NCBI GenBank assembly: GCA_030272155.1
Contig: CP126191.1
Coordinates: 3,494,501-3,558,500 of the forward strand
Source of the DNA: Tetradesmus obliquus
Lineage: Eukaryota > Chlorophyta > Chlorophyceae > Sphaeropleales > Scenedesmaceae
DNA: 64,000 nt
Direction: 5' to 3'
Below, in pieces: positions 59,553 to 64,000 of the stretch; position 1 is the first letter of the stretch; the number at the start of each line of letters is the position of its first letter. Position numbers and translations under genes: made by a program. Below the pieces are notes generated by a model. It made no database searches and had not been told where the DNA came from. It worked only from the letters and a program-made list of their open reading frames with translations.

Positions 59553-62500
59553 CGGCTCACCACTCCCAGCTGGCCACGCCCTCATAGTAGTAGCTCATCA
59601 CCCAGCACAGGCCCTCCACGTAGCTCTTCACAATGGCGGCAATCACGGGCGCCTGCTGCTCAGGAGCCACGCCCATCTTCTCCTGGTAGTACCTGGCAGC
59701 CAGCAGCAGCAGCAGCAGCAGCAGCAGACGGGGCAGCAGCAGCACGTCAGGACGTGTCATGGAGCAGGTTGCCCCAACCAACGGCAGCATTGCTGTCAGC
59801 GCCCTCACCCCATAACAGCACACCTCCACCCAAGCTGCCTCTCTCGTCACACATCCCTTGCCAAACCCTACCCCTGCACAGCACGCCTCTCCTCCCTGCA
59901 CCCCCCGCCAAGCCCCATACCTCCCCGCTGCTTCCAGCCCTCCTCCCCCAGCCGGATCTTCTCCTCCTGCTGCGAGCCACCCCAGCCCTGCACAGCACAA
60001 CCCCTGCTCCTGCAACCATAGCCCTGCCAGCCCTGCTCACCGCTGCTTCCAGCCCCCTCCTCCCCGAACCGGTTCTTCTCCTCCTGCTGCGCGCCACGCG
60101 CAAATCACCCCCACCCCTGCAAAGCACAACCCGCAGCTCCTGCACTTCAACCACTGCCCCGCTCACCGCTGCTTCCAGCCCTCCTCCCGGGGCCGGACTG
60201 AATCTCTTCCTCCTGCTGCGCGCCACCCCACCCCACCCCTTCAAAGCACAATCCCTGCTCCCGCAACCCCAGCCCAGCCCCAGCCTGCTCACCGCTGCTT
60301 CCAGCCCTCCTCCCCCAGCCTGATCTTCTCCTCCTGCTGCGCAGACTCCTCCAGCTTGTCGCTCCGGCTCTTGAGCAAATCTTCAATGTGCTCCTTGAAC
60401 TCCGCCAGCGCCGTGTCATCAGCAGCAGCCAGGGCCGTGCCATCAGGGCCTAGTGGCAGCAGCGCCCCGCTGCCCAGGTGCTTCAGCGCAGCAGCATCTG
60501 CAACGTCTGGCTCTGCATCGATGTCGTCGTCAACGTCCTCCTCAAGCTCCTCGTCTTCTGCTGCTGCTGCTGGGGCGTCGCCGTCCGCAGCTTCCATGAC
60601 CTGCGTGGCGGGTCAGCAGCAGAGAGAGCTGAGCAACAAGGCCGCTGTGCCGAGGCAGTGTAAACAGTGGACAGCTGTAGTAATTGTTACGGGCTCCTCG
60701 TCTTCTGCTGCTGCTGGTGCATCGTCGCCGTCCGCAGCTTCCATGACCTGGGATGGCAAGAAAAGCCAGCAGCGGCAGCAGCGGGCGGCAACCACACGGC
60801 TGTGTCATGGCACTGCGTGCGCAAGATAAGCATCATCAACCGCCACACACATATTTACTTTGACTGCAGCCAAAGAGCCAAACTACATGCCGCACAGCCT
60901 CTCACTGTCAGACACAAGCCAACCATCCCACTCACCTCATCTGGCTGGCCAGCAGCAGCAGCAGCATCCGCAGCCTCAGCCATCTCCCCATCAGGCTCAG
61001 CAGTCCTGGCACGCTTGGGGCTGGGCTCCCCAGGGGTGGCAGAACTCTCCCCGCCGCTGCCATTGCCAGCAGCACCATTGGCGCCATTCGCAGCCATTGC
61101 AGCTGGGGGCGACGCTGTGCCGCCTGCACCCGCTGCTGCTGCAGGCTCCTCTTCTGCCGGTGCTGCTGCTGCTGCTGCTGCATCGCTGCTGCTGCCGCCG
61201 CCCTTCATCAGCCGCTCGCGCAGCAGCTGAGCAGCCGACTTGTTGCTGGCCTTTGCAGCAGCTGCTGCATCGCCGTCAGCAGCTGACTGGTCAGCAGCCG
61301 CACCTTCAGCAGCCCCTGCTTCATCAAACCTGATATGCTGGGGCTGCTTCGCACCACCTGCTGCTGCTGCAGCTGCCTTAGCTGCTGCCCCAGTGAAGTC
61401 CAGCTTGTGCTTTGCAAAGCTGCTGACAGGCTTGATGTCGCCTGCTGCTGATGCCTTCTCTATAAATGCTGCGCTGGGCGCTGCCTCGCTGGCGATGTAC
61501 TTGCGCTTGGTCTGCGCCTTGCGCGCCTTGTCAGCAGCCACCTGGTACTTCACACGCTCGCGCTGCCTGCATGGCGGGCAGCGCAATAAAGATGTACATG
61601 TGGTTAACAGGTGCATAACCATCTGCATACAAGAAACTGGCATGAAGAATGGCCAGGTATGCTACCAATACGTGCAGTTCCTGATGCCTTGCAAGCACAA
61701 CACGTTGTTCAAGTACTCAGCCCCTGTTCAGTAGCCTCAGGGTTCTGTTATTCTGCACGCACCGCGCCAGCAGCCGCATGCGCTTCTGGAAGATGACGTC
61801 CTCGAAGCTGCCGATGCGCTGGATGAACTTCTCTACCTTGGCCAGGTCCACCTGCGCACCGCGTGTGAGGTAGCCGCCCAGGCTGGGCAGCATCTGCTTG
61901 TACACAGACATCATGAGATCGATGGCGCCCTGCGGTCGGTGTGACGAGGCGGGTGAATCAAACGGTTGAGACGTTGCGCGGATGGGGTCAGCGGAGACAA
62001 CAATACGTGCGTGTAGCAGTTGACGATCACGTCGAGTGGCAGAGGACAAGTAAAGCAGCTTATCTGGCCATGGCAATGGCACGACATGCAGCAGGTCCTT
62101 ACGCCTGTGCCACGTGTTACTGCACAAGAAGCACCACATGCCCAACCAGCGCCAGAATCACCTCCCTGATCTCCAGCTGGGCATGTGTGGCAAAAGCTCC
62201 TTGCCCCTGCTACTCTTATGTCAGCATCTTACTTCAAACCCAACTCAAACCAACTCAAGCCCCGTTCCTGCACGCAGCAGCCGGCTCTCACCTCCCTGAT
62301 CTCCAGCGTGGGCATGTGTGGCAGGAAGTCGTTGCCCACAAAGAAGCACAGGAACACAAAGTCATCCAGCACGCGCTCCCGGTCAAACGGGAACGGCAGA
62401 TGCGGGATCCTGAACTCCAGCGCGAGGTACTCCCGCAGCAGCGAGACGCTCAGGAACTGGAACGGCTTGCGCGCAAAGTCGGGCGTGTCGTCTGCGTCCT

Positions 62501-63767
62501 TGTCGGCGGCCAGGCCGGTGGTGCGTAGCGCGGAGGTAGGGTCATTGCCGGCAGAGGCGAGCATGGCAGCCACGTTGGGCTTGTTGTCTGGCGGCGCGTT
62601 GTTCTGGAAGATGACCTGTGTGTGCAAGGACGGCAGAAGGGCGTGTCAGCGGCGGGCATCAATGAAAGCAACCTTGCAAGCTGCAGCAGCGCATGCCATT
62701 ACCACCTGAACACATGTAAAACAACTGTGTTATACCGCTGCGGTTCATGAAGGTGCAGCATAACTAGAACATGTGGCACAGCCTGATGAACGCAACACCT
62801 GCTCAAGAGCTTGCCAACCAGTGCTGTGGCCTGTACAAGCTTTGTCGCAGAGCCGAGGCGTGCTCTCGCGCTCACCTCACGCAGAACCGTGACGGTGCGG
62901 CTGTTGCATAGCCGGCGCCAGCATGATGCGGTCATAACATGCTTGTCACGGTGTGTGACCTCCCAACAGACCCAGAGCCACGCTCCGAAACAGACCCGCC
63001 GAGGAGAATGTCAAACAAAACTATGGCCGCTGTTTGGTTGGTGTTGGTTGCTCATTGCACTTGTAGTCCCCAGCAACAATAGCACACTCCCACAGTGTAC
63101 AACACACGCACCTCGCGCAGGATGGTGAAGTGCGGCTCGTGCGTGGCCAGCGCCAGCATGATGAGGTCCGCATCCAGCCCATACATCACGTGGCGCGTGT
63201 TGGGGTTCCAGCCCGGCTGCCCGCGCTGCTCGCGCACAAAGGCCATGGCCTTGTGCTCGCCCTCGCCTGGCACGTTGGCGTCAGACAGCACCACCTGGCG
63301 GCAGGAGTGATTGAAAACAGCAGGCAGCGGTGAGGACTCAAACAGGAGCAACAGAGGTACTGCTGTGAGCAACGTTAGGGTGTGCATGATGCGGTGGAGG
63401 CTTGTCGCAGCACGCACCTGCACCACCCACAGTCAAATAGCATCCCAACCTGTCCCGTGTATGCACGGTTTAGTGCATCACCTCTCATCTCCGTTGACTG
63501 CAAGGTACATTTGACACTTGATAACCTATGTAACATAATCTGGCACCTTCCTCAGGCCCACACACGCAGCCGCACCTCGATGTCGCGCCATCCCGGGTCG
63601 CTGTTCAGCCGCAGGTGCACGTAGTACTGCAGCGCGATGGACAGCCGGTGCATGAAGGGCGTGCCGGGCGTGATGGTGTTGGAGTCGAAGATCTCGCTGC
63701 GCTGCTTCTTGGGCACGTGGATGCCCTGCTTGATGAACTCCTGGCGCAGACGCTCCTCCTCAGCCTC
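56625..63767 (-). CDS. XRN: XRN-family 5'-3' exoribonuclease (Rat1/XRN2/4-like), 5' partial
   Basis: Degrades 5'-monophosphate RNA in the nucleus or cytoplasm. Visible exons: 63767-63576, 63294-63112, 62615-62292, 61929-61763, 61566-60936, 60600-60293, 59692-59561, 59313-59158, 58776-58594, 58285-58128, 57796-56625 (1,201 codons after the first visible exon; the N-terminus lies beyond 64000). Family blocks: [34 protein letters not shown] and [19 protein letters not shown] (catalytic acidic residues present), [56 protein letters not shown] and [19 protein letters not shown]. The order and spacing match nuclear-type XRN2/Rat1. No CCHC zinc knuckle is seen after [13 protein letters not shown]. 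The last exon encodes a tail of RGG/GGYGG repeats, then a Gln-rich segment. Six introns carry copies of adjacent exon ends. Confidence 0.93.
57769..57935 (-). repeat. Copy of acceptor plus start of the last XRN exon, 126 bp upstream
   Basis: The real acceptor and exon start (GCAG|GCTTCCTGCTGGCTG at 57799-57782, through GGCGAGGCC ending at 57769) is matched by CCAG|GCTTCCTGCTGGCTG through GGAGAGGCC ending at 57895, inside the preceding intron. A (CAG)14 tract (57826-57867) lies between the copies. Confidence 0.88.
57826..57867 (+). repeat. (CAG)14 tract in an XRN intron
   Basis: In the sense of the gene this reads (CTG)14 and lies just upstream of the pyrimidine-rich acceptor of the last exon. 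Confidence 0.95.
58764..59081 (-). repeat. Three-unit tandem duplication across an XRN 3' splice site (~116 bp)
   Basis: Unit 1 (about 58764-58879) includes the real acceptor and exon start encoding RWLFDD. Unit 2 (about 58880-58965) repeats acceptor and RWLFD, and a 14-bp minisatellite (agtgtacgcttatc, three copies) follows. Unit 3 (about 58966-59081) keeps the flanking gctgctgtggagt and cagtcagcagcat-type sequence and a decayed acceptor. Confidence 0.88.
59515..59550 (+). repeat. (CAG)12 tract just inside an XRN intron
   Basis: In gene sense this is (CTG)12, starting about 10 bases after the donor of the exon ending at 59561. A second tract, (CAG)9 at 59701-59727, flanks the acceptor on the other side of the same exon. 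Confidence 0.9.
59921..60345 (-). repeat. Four-copy 126-bp array of an XRN exon end with its donor
   Basis: The true exon end (60345-60293, encoding [16 protein letters not shown] before GTGAGC) is followed in the intron by copies whose donor-side edges lie at plus-strand positions 60161 and 60035 (period 126 bp), and about 59921 (about 114-122 bp further). Copies 2 and 3 retain GTGAGC at the donor position; copy 4 has lost it. The intervening intron sequence (tgcacagcacaacccctgctcc-type) is repeated too, so the whole exon-intron junction was amplified. Confidence 0.92.
60546..60750 (-). repeat. Duplicate of acceptor and exon start (VMEAADGD), 147 bp upstream
   Basis: The exon starting at 60600 (CAG|GTCATGGAAGCTGCGG, encoding [18 protein letters not shown]) has a near copy at 60747-60691 with CCCAG|GTCATGGAAGC. 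The copy is in frame, encodes [19 protein letters not shown] and is followed by GTAACA, so it could be a cassette exon of 57 bases. Confidence 0.88.
62158..62340 (-). repeat. Copy of exon end plus donor in an XRN intron (130 bp away)
   Basis: The exon end encoding [10 protein letters not shown] with its donor (about 62288-62335) is matched at 62158-62205 (tcacctccctgatctccag, then gggcatgtgtggc). The copy retains the GTGA donor start. Confidence 0.9.
62874..63172 (-). repeat. Diverged copy of exon end (ADLIML...LRE) in the next XRN intron
   Basis: The exon end at 63112-63172 (read on plus: acctcgcgcag, then gccagcgccagcatgatga) recurs 236 bp away at 62874-62932 (acctcacgcag, then gccggcgccagcatgatgc). 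The copy ends in GAG|GTGAGC, a better donor consensus than the real GAG|GTGCGT, but its frame is broken. The spacing is about twice that of the other loci. Confidence 0.82.
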
Positions 63768-64000
63768 CTGCAGTTTGTGCGAGGGTGTTGTGGTGTGAGA
63801 GTGCAGAGCAAAGGAGCAAAGGAGTGAGGGAATGTGGCAAAAGTGTAAGAGGCGGGTGAGGGGTAGACGTGTGAGGAAGCGTGAGGGCAGTGTGACGGTG
63901 TTGTGGTGAGTAAGTGCAGAGCAACACTCTAAGTCATGCAAAGCTGCCGATGATGCAAACTGCACGAGTCGAACACTGTGCTAAAGGCTGTACTAAGTAC
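63768..64000. other. XRN intron or 5' region at the window edge
   Basis: This stretch lies upstream of the first visible XRN exon. It contains no recognisable XRN N-terminal coding sequence, so the missing N-terminal exons (about the first 150-200 residues of the nuclease domain) must lie outside the window. Confidence 0.6.

Noticed and set aside
57826-59727. Clusters of regularly repeated sequence considered as a CRISPR array
   Set aside because: The repeats are CAG triplets or exon-junction duplications in a eukaryotic gene, with no uniform repeat-spacer pattern and no cas genes.
59921-60345. 126-bp array considered as a mobile element or introner
   Set aside because: The units are copies of the adjacent exon end, have no terminal inverted repeats or target-site duplications, and are not shared with the other duplicated junctions.

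Overview
This window is nuclear DNA from a eukaryote, most likely a chlorophyte green alga. The evidence is dense multi-exon genes with short GT-AG introns, a transketolase with a plastid-type N-terminal extension, TGTAA-type poly(A) signals, very abundant CAG/CTG triplet tracts and Ala/Gln/Ser-rich linkers. Sphaeropleales-like algae (Scenedesmus/Tetradesmus relatives) would fit, but that placement is inference. Exon structures were worked out by hand from reading-frame continuity, splice consensus and protein family similarity. In every gene called with confidence the exon lengths sum to a multiple of three.

Layout. Bases 1-3765 hold no gene I can support. A weak two-exon orphan candidate lies at 3766-5107 (-). 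PIG-O, a GPI ethanolamine phosphate transferase, is at 6478-12040 (+) and converges on the histone chaperone ASF1 at 13031-14610 (-). Next come a secreted or type II sulfotransferase-like protein (15350-18246, -) and a secreted SMP-30/NHL-type beta-propeller (18969-20360, -). Two FUSC/ALMT-like membrane transporters are divergent from one 514-bp spacer (20773-24059, - and 24574-28200, +). Plastid transketolase is at 29750-34379 (+), a PP2C phosphatase at 35658-38857 (+), a secreted Cys-rich protein at 40632-~42698 (+) and a TMEM184/DUF300 membrane protein at 43916-48190 (+). Two tandem carbohydrate sulfotransferases (48815-51358 and 52064-54859, +) converge on a 5'-partial XRN-family 5'-3' exoribonuclease (56625-63767, -) that runs off the right edge.

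The genes do not form one pathway. Several act at the cell surface or in the secretory system: GPI anchoring, three sulfotransferases, two other secreted proteins and three multipass membrane proteins. The three sulfotransferases may serve sulfated extracellular polysaccharide synthesis.

The most unusual signal is architectural. At no fewer than eight exon-intron junctions in three genes (XRN, the plus-strand FUSC gene and TMEM184) a short segment spanning the splice junction has been duplicated into the neighbouring intron. The spacing is about 97-147 bp, often 113-131 bp, and cryptic splice sites are carried along. One XRN intron has a 126-bp array with four copies of the end of the upstream exon. 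Other signals are two GC-AG introns in adjacent genes, CTG tracts abutting 3' splice sites, and back-to-back TGTAA signals between both convergent gene pairs.
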